DNA of 64,000 bases from Epiperipatus broadwayi (GCA_028023455.1 JAQFVV010012434.1:4616264-4680263), one strand, 5' to 3'. Positions 26,866 to 38,813 are shown, counted from the first letter of the stretch. Program-made: numbers and translations. Notes: generated from the letters alone by a model not told the origin.

Positions 26866-27000
26866 AGAATAGAAAAGGTATGTCAAAAAAACAGCCTTAA
26901 AAATATTGAAAAGTTAAGTATAGAAAATATTATTTTCTGGTATTAAGATTAAAAGAAATTGAATTGGGCATATAATCAGAGGTAGCATACTTGTTATTAT
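26866..27000. repeat. second copy of the 25.9-kb unclassified repeat
   Basis: See 25861-26060; the similarity is strongest over 26915-26985 and follows directly after the TA tract. Confidence 0.35.
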
Positions 27001-27186
27001 ATATTCAGTTTTTTATAATTGCATTAAAATATTTTTTAAAAAGGAATAAAGTAGTTACTTTATCATTGTCTCTCTCTAATGAAATTTATTAATTTTATTT
27101 GTCTAATCTCAATCTTTTTTATAATTTGATATGTTTTTTTTTTTTTCAAAGGGACATACATGTATCTGGCTTTCAAATATAATTCA

Positions 27187-27189
<3 letters not shown>

Positions 27190-27281
<92 letters not shown>
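27190..27281. repeat. (TA)n microsatellite
   Basis: About 92 bp of perfect alternating TA, 335 bp from the previous TA tract. Confidence 0.98.
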
Positions 27282-27284
<3 letters not shown>

Positions 27285-28065
27285 ATTTCAGTAATTACAT
27301 AAAATGATCTATCTATGTAAATATTATTTTTAAATAATTTTGCAATTTCTTTGTAAATAAAAGTTAAAATAGTGACTGAACATTAATTGTTATAATTTAT
27401 TAACATACTGCATCTTACCATTGGAAAAAAATATCTCTGAGAAATATAATTATAAAACATAAAAACAAACATGTGTACATAGATCTTTATATATTGTAAT
27501 CATGTAGTTACATTGCAGCATTTAAAATAAGCAGGTAATTGACTTCATGCTCTTTTAATTTAGAATCATTTAATTCATATGAAAATAATATTTAATATGA
27601 CCTCATGTGTATTGTAATAATAATAGTAATGGGCAATCAATTAATTTAAATATTTTATGTATCACATAATGGTATGAAAATTTTCATATGTTTTAAACAT
27701 AATTTTAATATTTGAAATATATTACAATTTACAGGTGTTTGTAAAAGAGAGAGAAAACTGTAAAATCAACTAAATTATTTTTTTTGTTCTCTTTTTTAGT
27801 TTGTTTTTGAAAAGTACTGAGAGTAAAAAAAGTAGTTGTTGTTTTTTGCCTCTTAGGTAAACGATTTAATAATTTTTTAATTTTATTATTTAAACAAGAT
27901 AAAGCAGATAATTTTTTTTAATAATATTTTTAAAAGAAAAGAAAAAATATATGATTTTAACATTTTGTTAAAATTTTACTTTAATTAATCAGAATTGTTT
28001 TTATTTATTTATTTATTTATTTATTATCTTTCTCCAAAAAAGAAGTAAGTGTAATTAATCTGATT
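27282..28065. other. AT-rich non-coding stretch
   Basis: No gene recognised; a (TTTA)n run at 28000-28023 and homopolymers. Confidence 0.5.
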
Positions 28066-28067
28066 AC

Positions 28068-28938
28068 ATCTGGGTCTCGTTTTATGCGATAGATAGCTTC
28101 CTCAGAAAACATGCGCAAATGAAATCGTGCAAAAATAGACGTAACTTACATTGAAAAAGGGGGGATATGGTCTGTGATTTTTCAAAATTCATGTAAAAGC
28201 AAAGCACCAATGTAAAATTACTTTAAAATTCACACACAAAAAAAAAATAAGGAAATAAAATATGACTAATAAAAAATTTCAAATTTGAAAAAAATTGATA
28301 CAAGACAAACTTTTTTTAACTATAATATTTAATTTTATTCAAAATAATATATTTTTATGCATAATTTACAGTACCGTAAGTTACATTTTTTTATACACAT
28401 TTTAATTATTATGATTTTCTGGTGACAATGTAATTAGTAATTAATCTTTGAGACAATGATTTTAGTAATTGTTTACGAAGCTCACGATATCCAGACGTAC
28501 AACCATTTAGCTCTCGTTGGAATTTAAGAGCACATTAATGATTAGTGTCATTAATAAGAAAATAATAATTGATTATGTTCTTTTTTAAAAAGCAAAAACA
28601 GAATGTGATTTAAAATGCAAAATTAACACGCACAATGTTTGAACAAATTTACATTATAATCTTGTAAAATTTAATATGTGTATACATAAAATGTGGAAAT
28701 CATGATTTTAATTTCATTATTGCAAAAAATCTTACTATTATAAAACACTGAAAATATTGAAATTACTATGATGAAAATCAAATTCCAATAATGTGCTATT
28801 ACTTTCAATATAACGTAAGTGCTCGAAATTTATTATTTAAAATAATAGCGCATTATCGGAAATCGATTTTCGGTGAAATACAAATTGCGTAACTTCAAAA
28901 TTGTGTTAAATAAGTCTGCGTAAAAAGAGACCCAGGTG
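28068..28938. mobile_element. possible decayed DNA transposon with inverted ends
   Basis: The left end CTGGGTCTCGTTTTATGC and the inverted right end CTGGGTCTCTTTTTACGC agree at 16 of 18 positions, 870 bp apart. Subterminal CpG-containing phrases (GCGATAGATAG, GACGTAACTTACATTGAAAA; right: GCGTAACTTCAAAATTG, AATCGATTTTCGG) are partly inverted copies. No target duplication and no transposase frame are visible, so the superfamily is unknown. Confidence 0.5.
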
Positions 28939-30117
28939 TATCTTGTTTCGTTTTTTTTTGGCAAAAAAATATTTTTTTTTATTAAAAGGGATGTCAAAAA
29001 CTATGATTCTATTTAAGTTTTTGACTTGTTTTCCAATTTCAATGTTAAAGGAAGAAAATAGTTGAACAATTGTTTTTGTCAAAATTGATCTAATTAGTTA
29101 TTATTAAATTTTATTATGTAAGAGACAGAATGGTGATTGATGGAAAGGTGTGTTCCAAAAATAGGAGTGTGGATCAATCAGAAGACCTCAGTGTCTTTTA
29201 AGAAACATTCATTCCTAACCTAGCTGTTGGACAAGACATTCAGTTCTTGATCAAGTCACTGAAGATAGTAGGAAAATTTAACTGTGTAGAGCACACAATA
29301 AGTTTATAAAAATGCTTTTTACATAAAAACAACCATTTATTATGTTTAGCTAAAAGCTAAACCTCATCTTCCTCCATGTAACCTGCTTCACTGAAAATAA
29401 TGTAAAGAAGAAAGTATCCCTGAAGTAATCTACAACCTTGTTTCCAACTAAAAATATGATCATTAGTGTCTCTTAGCTTGACCTGAAAATTTTATTAGAA
29501 ACAAAATTGGAAAAATTATTTCTGTGTATTAGCTTGGATAATATATTGCAAAAATAAACAAATTCCTTCTGGATAAACCTGAAAATACTTTATACCAAAA
29601 AGAGGCAAATTAATAGCATACATTGTTTTGAAGCCTTCAAGCAGGAAACAGACATGAAATTGAAAACTACAAGTGTAAAGAAGGATTCAAAAACTGATGA
29701 CCATGGTAAAATGTTTTTAATGTACACATTATGCTTTCATTTAGAGATAATAAAAAAAATTGTAAAACAATAATTGATAAAAATTAATAATTTTAGTAAG
29801 GTAATATTTTTTGTGAAATATGTTTTTTTTTTTAAATATTCATTTGATTTTTTCTTTTTAAAATTATAAAAAGAGTTTTTAGGTAATTTAAGTTTTATCA
29901 AATTACATTCAACAATTTTGTTTGAAACATTTTTTTTTTGTTTTATATTATTCCCTCATCCCAAATTATATAAAAAAAGATTAACTTAATTTAAAATGCC
30001 CTTATCTCTTATTGAAAATTTGTTTAACAACTTTTGCTATTTATAAAGAAATAACTTAATTGAAGCAAATGTTATAATTTAAGGTATAAAATCAGGTGAT
30101 TAGTTTGTTTTTAATAT
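28939..30117. other. non-coding stretch with a less AT-rich middle
   Basis: 29120-29700 is less AT-rich than its surroundings. From 29130 an open run of 23 codons, a TAA (29199) and 35 further codons in the same frame could be chance or a worn gene fragment. No splice-bounded exon or known domain is visible. Confidence 0.35.
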
Positions 30118-30130
30118 GAAACTATCATCA

Positions 30131-31711
30131 TCAACCATTATCAATCCACTGCAGGATGAAGGTCTCTCCAAGTTTAATCCATCTTTTCTGATCTTTAGCT
30201 TCTCTTTTCCACAACACCCCTGCACATTTTCTTATTTCATCCATCCATCTCACATGTGGTCTCTTTCTGGGTCTTTTACAATCTCTTGTAATCCAGTTTA
30301 AAATTTCAATTGTCCATCTATTATAATTTCTTCTAGAAATATGCCCAGCCCAACTCCATTTCAATCTTTTAATTTTTTCAATAAGGTCAGTAACACCTGT
30401 TTGTTGTCTTACCCATACATTGCATTTTCGATCTCTTCTTGTTACTCCCAACATACATCTCTCCATACTCCTTTAAGTGGTCTGAAGTCTCTGAATTTCT
30501 CTTCTATTAAGTGTCCAAGTCTCAGATCCATAAGTAAGAACTGGTAAAACGCATTTGTTAAAAACCATTCTTTTCAAACATATAGGCATATTTCCTTTTA
30601 GTATCAAGTTATTTCTACCAAAAACACTCCAACCAAGTTTAATTCTATGATTAATTTCCTCCATTATGTTTCCATCTGTATTAATAATCTGACCAAGGTA
30701 TTTGTAACTGTTAAATTCTTCTAATTCTTCATAATCAATCTTTATTTTCATATTTTGAGCAAATCGATTAAACATTACTTTAGTCTTTTTAACATTTATC
30801 TTTAGTCCTACTTTTCTACTTTCATCTGCTAACTCCTGCAACATTTCCTGCAGCTCTGAAGCATTATTTGCAAAAACAACTACATCATCTGCAAAATCTA
30901 AATGACTTAAATACTCTCCATTTACTTTTGTTCCTTTAGTTTCCCATTTTAATCCACAAAATACTTCTTGCAGCACTGCTGTAAAAAATTTTGGTAATAT
31001 GGAGTCACCTTGTCTTACACCATTTTCAATGTTGATTTTTCCAGTATCATTATGTAATCTAATTGTTGCTGTTGCATTTTTATAAATATTCTTCAAAATA
31101 TGACAATAACCTGGATCTATACCTTGATGATCCAATGCTTTAATCACTGAAGAAATGTGTATAGAATTGAATGCCTTTTCATAATCTACAAATCTAAAAC
31201 ATAATGACAACTCATATTCATTTGTCCTTTCTATGACTTATCTCAATACCTGGATATGATCTATTGTACTAAAACCACTTTTAAATCCAGCTTGTTCTCT
31301 TGGTTGGTGGAAATCCAAAGTTCTCTGTAGACGAGTTGTAATTATCTTGGTAAAATTTTTATATAAAACTGATAAAAGGCTGATATGTCTGTAATTTTTA
31401 ATATCTTCTTTATCACCTTTTTAAAATATTAATATTATTACTGCATTCTTCCAATCTTCCGGTACATCTTTATCATTTAGACATTTGGTATATAACTTTG
31501 CTAAAATTGTTTCTATTTCTTCACCTGCTTCTTTTAATATATCAATTATAATTCCATCATTTCCTGGAGCCTTTCCTTTCTTCATACATTCAATTGCATG
31601 TCTCACTTCTTCATTTAAAATCCTGGGCAATTTGGAAGATGTAATAGATATAGGAGGTACTTGTTCTTTATTACTATATAATTCTTGATAAAAATCTTCT
31701 ACCAATTTCAT
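30131..31711 (-). pseudogene. RTE LINE reverse transcriptase, broken by three in-frame stops
   Basis: The three open pieces (31421-31711, 30473-31210, 30131-30466) lie in one reading frame, separated only by TAA codons at 31421-31423, 31238-31240 and 30473-30475. The first piece has RT motifs KAPGNDGI and PEDWKNAVIILIF. The second has FRFVDYEKAF, NGVRQGDSILPKFF and the catalytic LDFADDVVVF (the FADD box is intact). The third has the RTE C-terminal region ERCMLGVTRRDRKCNVWVR, LKWSWAGHISRR, RPHVRWMDEIRK and ends FILQWIDNG. The product copied LINE RNA at the target site. With few stops and an intact catalytic motif this is a moderately young but inactive copy. A frameshift separates it from the N-terminal piece. 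Confidence 0.85.
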
Positions 31712-31739
31712 GATGTCATCTCTCTTTTTAGTAATAATT

Positions 31740-32000
31740 CTATCTTTTTTTTCTTATTGCAGATATAAATTTCCTACCAATACCAAAATGTTGTTTAACA
31801 TTCTTGAAACTTTTATTTTCTTCTACAGCTTTCCTTGCTATTTTACAGTTATACTTTCTTATATCATTTTCAACTCTTTTCTGTACCATTTTACAAAATT
31901 CGAGATATTCAATTCTTTTTAATACATCACTTTTGTATATCTTCATATTTCTTCTTTTCTTTATAAATTCTTTAGTCTCAGTAGAATCTAGGAAATACAT
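31740..32000 (-). pseudogene. RTE LINE linker region fragment
   Basis: This is a basic, Lys/Arg-rich open frame (FIKKRRNMKIYKSDVLKRIE, QKRVENDIRKYNCKIARKA, HFGIGRKFISAIRKKR). It matches 51011-51193 in the longer LINE copy, where the same segment sits between endonuclease and RT. It is offset by one base from the RT frame, so a frameshift near 31720 split the ORF. The element ends soon after, marking the 5' truncation. Confidence 0.75.
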
Positions 32001-32059
32001 TTATTTCTATGCAAATTAAACTAAGACAATAAAGCCAATTACTCAAGACTTTAATATGT

Positions 32060-32490
32060 TTATAAATGTAGATGATAACAATCAGCCCCTAAGCTATCAA
32101 TAATTTCAATCTGTAATCAAGGCAACATCTTTTAGCAATAAAGGTGGCACCATCTTTATCTATAGTCTTATTTGTTTAATAGTCACTTTTGTGAGATTAA
32201 TAATGTAAAGAAGTTTAACCAAACCTCATTAATCAGAATCTGAAAGTTATAATTGACTATTTATTAGTCTGTTTTCAGAACAGGTTATATTTGCCTGATT
32301 AATGAAATTTGTTTAAACTTCTTTGCATTATTAATCTCAAACTCCTTGGTCAAGTTGAAATCTTTAGTGTCTATATAAACATTCACACTATCAATAAAGG
32401 TGATACCACCTTTATTGTTAAAAGACTTTACCTGACAACAGGTTGAGATTGTTGACAACTTAGGGTTGTTATTATTACAATTAAAGTTTA
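32060..32490. repeat. foldback repeat with arms of about 150 bp
   Basis: The left arm (about 32060-32240) and right arm (about 32293-32490) are inverted copies: GAGATTAATAATGTAAAGAA with TTCTTTGCATTATTAATCTC, CAATAAAGGTGGCACCATC with TACCACCTTTATTG, and AATCAGCCCCTAAGC with CTTAGGGTTG. The arms differ at many positions. The right arm is open on the minus strand (GGITFIDSVNVYIDTKDFNL), but I recognise no protein. It could be a decayed foldback transposon. Confidence 0.65.
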
Positions 32491-33242
32491 CATCTATAAA
32501 ATAAAAAAAGCAGAATCTTTTATAAAAAACACAATGCAAAATCTCAACCACAAACTATATTTTTCTATATTATGGTCATAGAATTATATAGTCAATAATT
32601 AATATTTACTAAGGCAATAAACCTAAAGCATGTGCGGTTAAAAATGTGAAGCTAAGGACCTCTACAGGTCTTAAATATTAAAATATTTACTTCCTATTAG
32701 TTAATTAGATAAGCTATATTTAAGATTATTTAAATAATAATCAATCTCACAGAATGAGAAACTATTCTAGACACGTAAAAATTATTATTATTTCAACTTT
32801 CTATTCAGTATATTTTTTAAGTTGCTATTAGGAATATTTTTTAATATTAATTTTAATTTTTTTTAATTTGACTTTAAATATATCTGTTGTTTATTTTTAT
32901 ATCCTATTATTAAATTTTTATTTGTATATAAATGAATAAAAGATTTATATATTTTCATTAAAATTTACATATCAAATATTTCATTCTTTTGATTACTTAC
33001 TTGGTCATAATACAACCCTAGCATAAACCTTACAAGCTTATGACAATACATTGATTTTGAACCTAGACTTATAAAGGAACAAATGTTTGAAACTATAATA
33101 GATTTATCTTTCAACATTTATTATAAATTTATTTTACATATACTATTAATAAATATAGCTTTTGTTTACATGATTAATAGATTTGTCTTTATGTAATTAT
33201 GTAAAAATTATTCATCAGTTCATTGGATTATATATCACACTG
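32491..33242. other. AT-rich non-coding stretch
   Basis: No gene or repeat recognised. Confidence 0.5.
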
Positions 33243-33885
33243 TTTTTCATTAGTAAGTTATGCAGTTAAAAATGAGATTCCATTTCTCTCTGGCTATACA
33301 ATGACTAAGTTTAAACAATTCATTTATTAATTTATAATTCAGGCATACAATAGGTTAAAGTGCCAATCTCAGCATGGTAAGCGATCATTAGTTTACATAA
33401 TGATAAGATCTAAGCAAAAATGAAACACTTATTCTTTTTAAACTGATGATTATGGGTAATTACATGTACATTCATATAAGTACATAACCAGAGGTTTGCT
33501 ATCTTCTTTGTATTACATACATAGTCAGCACTATATGAATAGATTATTTAGTACAGTAAAATTAAAAAATCATTATTTATTTATAATTGCAGGTAGTTAA
33601 AAATGAGATTTTATCCCCCCCCCCCCATTACAGAATAAATAAGTTTCAACAATTCATTTATTCAATTTATAATTCAGGCACACAATAGGTTAAAGCCCTG
33701 GTCTCATCATGATGATCAAAGATTGGCTTATATAACAATAAGCTCTAAGCATAAGTGGACCACTTATTAACTGATGGTCATGGGTAAGTGCAAGTAAATT
33801 CGCAAAAGTATATGATCAAAAGTTTACACACTTAGTCAGTGCTATATAAAAACTATTGAATACAAAAATACTGTTATTATTAAAT
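33243..33885. repeat. tandem duplication of a 300-350 bp unit
   Basis: Copy A (33243-33587) and copy B (33593-33885) align in the same order: GTTAAAAATGAGATT, CAATTCATTTATT, TATAATTCAGGCA(T/C)ACAATAG, GTTAAAG, ACTGATG(A/G)T(T/C)ATGGGTAA, TAGTCAG(C/T)(A/G)CTATAT. They are diverged and have indels. Copy B has a C14 run at about 33616. No coding frame is preserved in both. Confidence 0.75.
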
Positions 33886-35299
33886 CATGTGGTTTCAGCT
33901 TGCAATACCAGTTTTAATTGCTTGTTGCTTAGTTGCTATCACAGCTAAAAGCTTTATCTAGATTACTACTGAAGGGAAAGGGGATATGGGACTATTTTAG
34001 TTATAAATTTTTCCCAACATATTCAAAGCATAACAAATTGATGCTGCTAAAAAAGATACAAAATATGATTATTATAAATGGCTTAAGCATGTAATATGTG
34101 TATGTATTTGTATGAGGACATTTTATCACAAAATACATATTTATTTCAACGAATACACACGTCCAAATAAGCTACTTATTCTGTGAAATAGATTTATAAT
34201 CCTAATATCACATATTTGATCAGCCAAAAGATCATTTACGTCCTGATTAAAATCATTAGTGATAAATGCGTGTGTGTGTGTGAAACACTATTTTTTATCC
34301 AAAACTTTTTCTATGTCTTGCTAAAGTGTGTTGAAAAATAATACTTATTATGTTAAAAAAAACAGTAAGGAAAGAAGGTGACCAAAAACTATAAAACAAA
34401 ATGTTTGAATGTTTGATTAAAGAGCAACTTTGAAAAGATGATCCTATGATATTAGAGTGTTCAAGTAGTAATTTAAATGAAACACTTCCCATTCAATTAC
34501 CATACTGGGATTTTTGTTCTTTATTTTACAAGCTGAAAATTTATCTAGATATCAGTTCTTGGGTCGTCAACTGGGCTAAACTGCACAGCGCTTTTGATAT
34601 ATGACTTCTAATGATAATAAAGATAAAATTTAACATTATTTTTATTGCAATCGCTTTTTCATTATAATTACATAAATAGACAATTATTTCCTCCCTTAAA
34701 AAAGATATAATGGAAATGTTTTATAGCAATATTAAAAACTTAGTAAAACAATTAAAACAATCATTTATTTTATTGTTTTTATCTTAAATCAAAATCAGAT
34801 TGAATAAACATGAAAACATCAAAATATATTTTTTAAAAAGAACGTAATAAAATTGTAATGTCAATAATTTTTGTGATTACTTTTTTAAACTTTAAATTCC
34901 TTAAGCGATATATCGAAATTTTTTACCAATAGCATTCATTTTAAAAATAATAATTTCAACTAATATTAATAAATTTTTCGGCATTGCATATGAGGGGGGG
35001 GGGGTAAACAAATTTAATAAATGATATTCTAGAAGGAAAATTAATAAAAGATGTTTTATTCTAATTTTAAAGTAGTTGTATATAAGGGAAGAGATGTGTC
35101 ATATCTGGATCTATTTTTTTTTATTGTTAATCATTGGATATATAAGTAAATATATAATCACAGATAACTGATATTTAACTTATTTCTTCATAATCAATTA
35201 GTGGCGGCTAAATATTGCAATTGTTTATATTAGATAAAAATTTGCATTAATATTATTTATGATAATTATTTTAATGTTTGTAATTATCATATTTATTTC
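33886..35299. other. AT-rich non-coding stretch
   Basis: No gene recognised. A short (TG)n lies at 34268-34282 and a G10 run at 34994-35003. Confidence 0.5.
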
Positions 35300-35306
35300 A
35301 AAAGAC

Positions 35307-35430
35307 GTTGGAGTCAAGCGTTGGTAACCGAGAGGTCAGCGCAGCAGCCTTGCAAGTAGTTGCTTGCTGACAGTTGTCGCGGGTTCGTTTCCCGGCCGAT
35401 GCTTTGACAAATGGGGTAAAAAAAGAAAAA
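35307..35430 (+). mobile_element. tRNA-derived SINE, copy 1
   Basis: The body carries an A-box-like TGGTAACCGAGAGGTCAG and B-box GGGTTCGTTTCCC, followed by CCGATGCTTTGAC and an A-rich tail. AAAAGAC occurs on both sides (35300-35306, 35431-35437), a weak 7-bp duplication. GCGTTGG and CCGATGC still pair largely as an acceptor stem. Confidence 0.85.
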
Positions 35431-36448
35431 AAAAGACATGTTCGAATCAAGAAACATGTTTTTAAATAAAAAAAAAATTACAATAAGCATTATTCTTTTA
35501 AAATATCTTTAAAATTTTCTTTATTAAAAATTGTGTGGCTTTGGATTATTGCTAAATACAAAATCTTGTCTAAGGTCATAAAAAATTGTCTTGACTTTTA
35601 CATACATGATACGAGACATTCGACTTATAGTGAATTAACTAAAAAGGTGTGTGGGCCAAAATAAATATCAAATTTATATCAAAAATATTTAAAACCTGAG
35701 ATTTTATAATAGGGGGCATTTTATCAAAATGTCTACTTTGAGATATAACTATAATATTCTGCCTTTAAAGCTCAAAATGCCAACTTTGAATTAATTGTAG
35801 TGAAATTGATATAATAGCAATCGAGTGCATATTAAATAATAAAATCTTGGTTCAAAAACTAAACATTTACTCATATAAATAAATAGCTATAAATCAGCCA
35901 AACAAATGCTATTTTGTCACAGAACCAATGATATATCAGAATTTTTGCCTATTACTTTATCATGAATGGTGAATTGTTAATTTAATCATTTGTGAAAGTA
36001 TCAATATTTTTTTATTTATAAATAAATAAATTATTCTATTTGTGTGATTCAATATTTAATAGCATATTTACTGAATAGCTCAGTCCAACTTTACATTTTA
36101 GTCAATAATAAATATTTTAAAATTGTGCTCAGAATAAATTATTTATTTACTCATTTGTAAATATTATTTGTTTCTATAAGAAAATAATTTATTCATTTTA
36201 TTTATTTATAATTATGTCAGATTAGAAATGTGTGAATGTCTTTTTTTGTTTCTATTTTTTTTCTCTTAGTTTCTCGTTAGAAAGAGTACTTCATAGATAT
36301 TTGAACATATTAAAAAAGTATTTACTCCTTTTTCTAAGTATAATTTTATTTTAAATAAATCAGAGTGAAATTAATAAATTACTAAACTGTGCATGTTTTT
36401 AATATAGTAGTTGTCTATGTGTACTTGAGCAAAGTTTTATCATAAACC

Positions 36449-36548
36449 ATCTGCTTCAGTTGTCGAGAGGTCAGCATAACTGTCTTACAAGCAATTGTCC
36501 CAGGTTAGCGGGTTTGCTTCCCTGGTCGATGCTATGACACATAAAAAA
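36449..36548 (+). mobile_element. tRNA-derived SINE, copy 2 (diverged)
   Basis: Same family: GTTGTCGAGAGGTCAGC, GCGGGTTTGCTTCCC and TCGATGCTATGACACATA then A-rich tail. It is more diverged than the other copies, with a changed B-box (GGGTTTGCTTCCC). No convincing target duplication. Confidence 0.8.
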
Positions 36549-36631
36549 ATCATGTTTATCATATGTTTTGTCATTTAAATGCATAATAAAGATGCTTTAA
36601 AATTAAAAGATAACTTTTAGAGCATTTTTCT

Positions 36632-36963
36632 GAAGGTTTGTGATGATGGTGTTCTAGCTATATTTTTATATTGGACTATTTCCATCATCTAATATGTGTT
36701 TTGAATGTCTTTAGAAAAGTTTAATTTTAGTTAAATATTCCCAATGCATTCAACTGTTAGTAATATCACAGCAAACAGGTTAGTATATGCACCAATTGTT
36801 AGTAATATCACAGCAAATAACTGTTAATAATATCACAGCAAACAAGTTAGTATATGCACCAACTGTTAGTAACATCACAGCAAACAGGTTAGTATATGCA
36901 TAACGTTTCTAAAGACATTCAACACACATATTAGATGATGGAAATATTCCAATATAAAAATAC
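36632..36963. mobile_element. foldback element F2 with internal tandem repeats
   Basis: Inverted arms of about 55 bp (TATTTTTATATTGGACTATT, TCCATCATCTAATATGTGTT, TGAATGTCTTTAGA on the left; inverted copy at 36907-36962) enclose 3-4 tandem units of CAACTGTTAGTAATATCACA + GCAAACAGGTTAGTATATGC. A 20-bp direct repeat AACTTTTAGAGC(A/G)TTTTTCT flanks the whole (36612-36631, 36964-36983). A second, partial copy is at 59258-59400. Confidence 0.7.
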
Positions 36964-36983
36964 AACTTTTAGAGCGTTTTTCT

Positions 36984-37679
36984 TATGCATTTGAATAACA
37001 AACATATATTATAAATTGAATTTTTGATAAAATAACCAATTCAGTTGACTTTTGAGGAAAATTTACTCAAACACCCATAGACAGCCATCATATTAAAAAT
37101 ATTTCTGAACTTGTTACAATAGTTATGCACATTCAACAATTAGAAAAAAATACATATTTTCTTCAAATAAAATAGCACAAGTTAAGATTTCAAATAAAAT
37201 CTTAAAACATTTTAACTTTTAAGTGTGACTTCCTATTCTAATTTAATAAACTTTACTACTTAAAAATTTAATAAATTTTGGTAACATATCTAATCAGAAA
37301 TAAATCAACTGTTGAGACTACACTATTTGAATATTTTAGATATGTTAAAAAGATTACATATTTTTAATTGTGGCTACCAAAAGAAATTTGATATTAACTG
37401 AAAGGAGATTATTTATTTTTTTTTTTTTTTTGAGGCCTTAAAGAAATCAAATCTTTCTAAATCCTAATGCTCACTGCATATTACAATTGTTATTATCATA
37501 TGATTATTTATTTAATAAATTAAAATAAATAGACTTTGCACCAACATATATGTCATGGTGAGTTTATTCACTTTTTATTTCTTGAGTTTAAGACCTGATA
37601 GTTTTGAACTGGAGATCTTTCATTTGTATACATATATTTCAAAGAAAGAAAGATTATAAATTAGAAGAATAACTATCTA
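36984..37679. other. AT-rich non-coding stretch
   Basis: No gene recognised; a T15 run at about 37418. Confidence 0.5.
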
Positions 37680-38120
37680 ATACTAAAAGAACAGTATTGG
37701 ATAAGAAGTTACAAGAAAAGATGAAGATACAATTGATATAAAAAGTGGATTGTATTTTACTTTAAAATCACATATACTGAAAGAATAAGAGTAGTGGAAT
37801 TCATTATAATAAAAAGTGGAAAACCAACATTTTAAAAATTGATAGTGTATTAGGCAGAGTTGCAATAATAGTACTTATTCAAGTTAATGGAAGCTACTAA
37901 ACCAAATAACATGGTTAAATTGTCATAGAAGATTTTATTGCTAAAATTAATAAATGTATGAAAGATGAAAGGGCAGTGGGAATATATGGTTACAATGAGA
38001 GAAATGACAGGTGACAAAGATTTGTGAAATTTGCAAATAAAATAAAACTGTACATTATGATTTTGTTTTTCTTTGAGAAAAATGTTAACTGAAAATGGGC
38101 ATTGGGGTAAAAAATATTTG
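37680..38120 (+). pseudogene. fossil RTE LINE endonuclease fragment
   Basis: Translated on the plus strand in shifting frames this reads IGIRRSYKK, KIDSVLGRVA, then VIEDFIAKINKCMKDERAVG followed by IYGYNERNDR, a stop, and QRFVKFANKIKLYIM. The same order occurs in the APE domain of the LINE copy at 49.5-52.4 kb (IGLWEVRRKDEE, EIDGELDRVVRF, IMEDFNANIGKQLKNESAVG, KFGYGNRNERGHKLMHFAEK). It is therefore a heavily mutated RTE endonuclease relic, opposite in strand to the other two LINEs. The catalytic Asn of DFNAN has become Ile/Ala. Confidence 0.7.
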
Positions 38121-38813
38121 ATAGTTATTTCGTCTACGAATTGGCTACCTGGAAAAAAAATTAAGCCTTATGAAAATTTTTTAACATTTATTGGCTTTGA
38201 TTCAAACCCAGCTCTTAAGCATGGCAATCAGAAGGGCTAGTATTGTGCCCAAAGATAATTAATATTCATATATATATATTAATTATGTATATGAAGCAGA
38301 CGTTTATGTGTGTTTGCAAATTGTTTATATATAGAATACATGCTCGTGTGTGTATAGTAATAATAATTACTTGACTATTTTTCAACGTTTAAGAAAATCA
38401 AAATAAAATATAGTACAGTATTGCGATATTTTTTTCTCTCGTCTTCTCACTCAGCATGGCTACGTTTATTTTTATTAATATTAGCAATTCATAGATTATT
38501 CATAATTTTTAACAATTAAATTTAGTTTTAAATATATTTCCACTAAAAATACAATCGATTTAAAAAAATAGCCGTTTAATAAAAATATAAAAATGCTATT
38601 GTTAATTTCTTGCGCAAAATGTCTTAAATTCGTATTGGAAATAATTAAATGCGGTCTTTTGCTTAATTTCTCAAACTTTTGTAAGTACAGTAGTTAGAAC
38701 ATTTTTTAACAACCGTATATAATCTTTTTTTTTTCTTTTGATAATAAATTACAGAAATCATTTTTCAATATTTATGAATTTTATTAATACTGACAATAAA
38801 TAAGTAAATAAAG
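38121..38813. other. AT-rich non-coding stretch
   Basis: No gene recognised. Confidence 0.5.

Larger units (their letters stand above)
30118..32005 (-). mobile_element. 5'-truncated RTE-type LINE, copy 1
   Basis: Minus strand, 1.9 kb. It contains the linker, reverse transcriptase and C-terminal region of an RTE-clade LINE but no APE endonuclease, a typical 5' truncation. The 3' end is very short: the ORF stop TGA lies within GGTTGATGATGATAG, a short GAT-rich tail characteristic of RTE elements. A longer relative at 49511-52380 confirms the arrangement. Target duplications were not found with confidence. Confidence 0.85.

Noticed and set aside
29130-29309. Coding-like run with one internal TAA
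   Set aside because: Two short open runs in a locally less AT-rich patch; length is compatible with chance and no homology is recognised.
30473-31423. TAA read as a sense codon (alternative genetic code)
   Set aside because: Only three TAAs in one broken LINE, one at a probable Lys position; other frames use TAA as a normal stop. Ordinary decay explains it.
35307-35400. Functional tRNA gene
   Set aside because: Anticodon stem does not pair, and dispersed copies with A tails and target duplications show it is a SINE.
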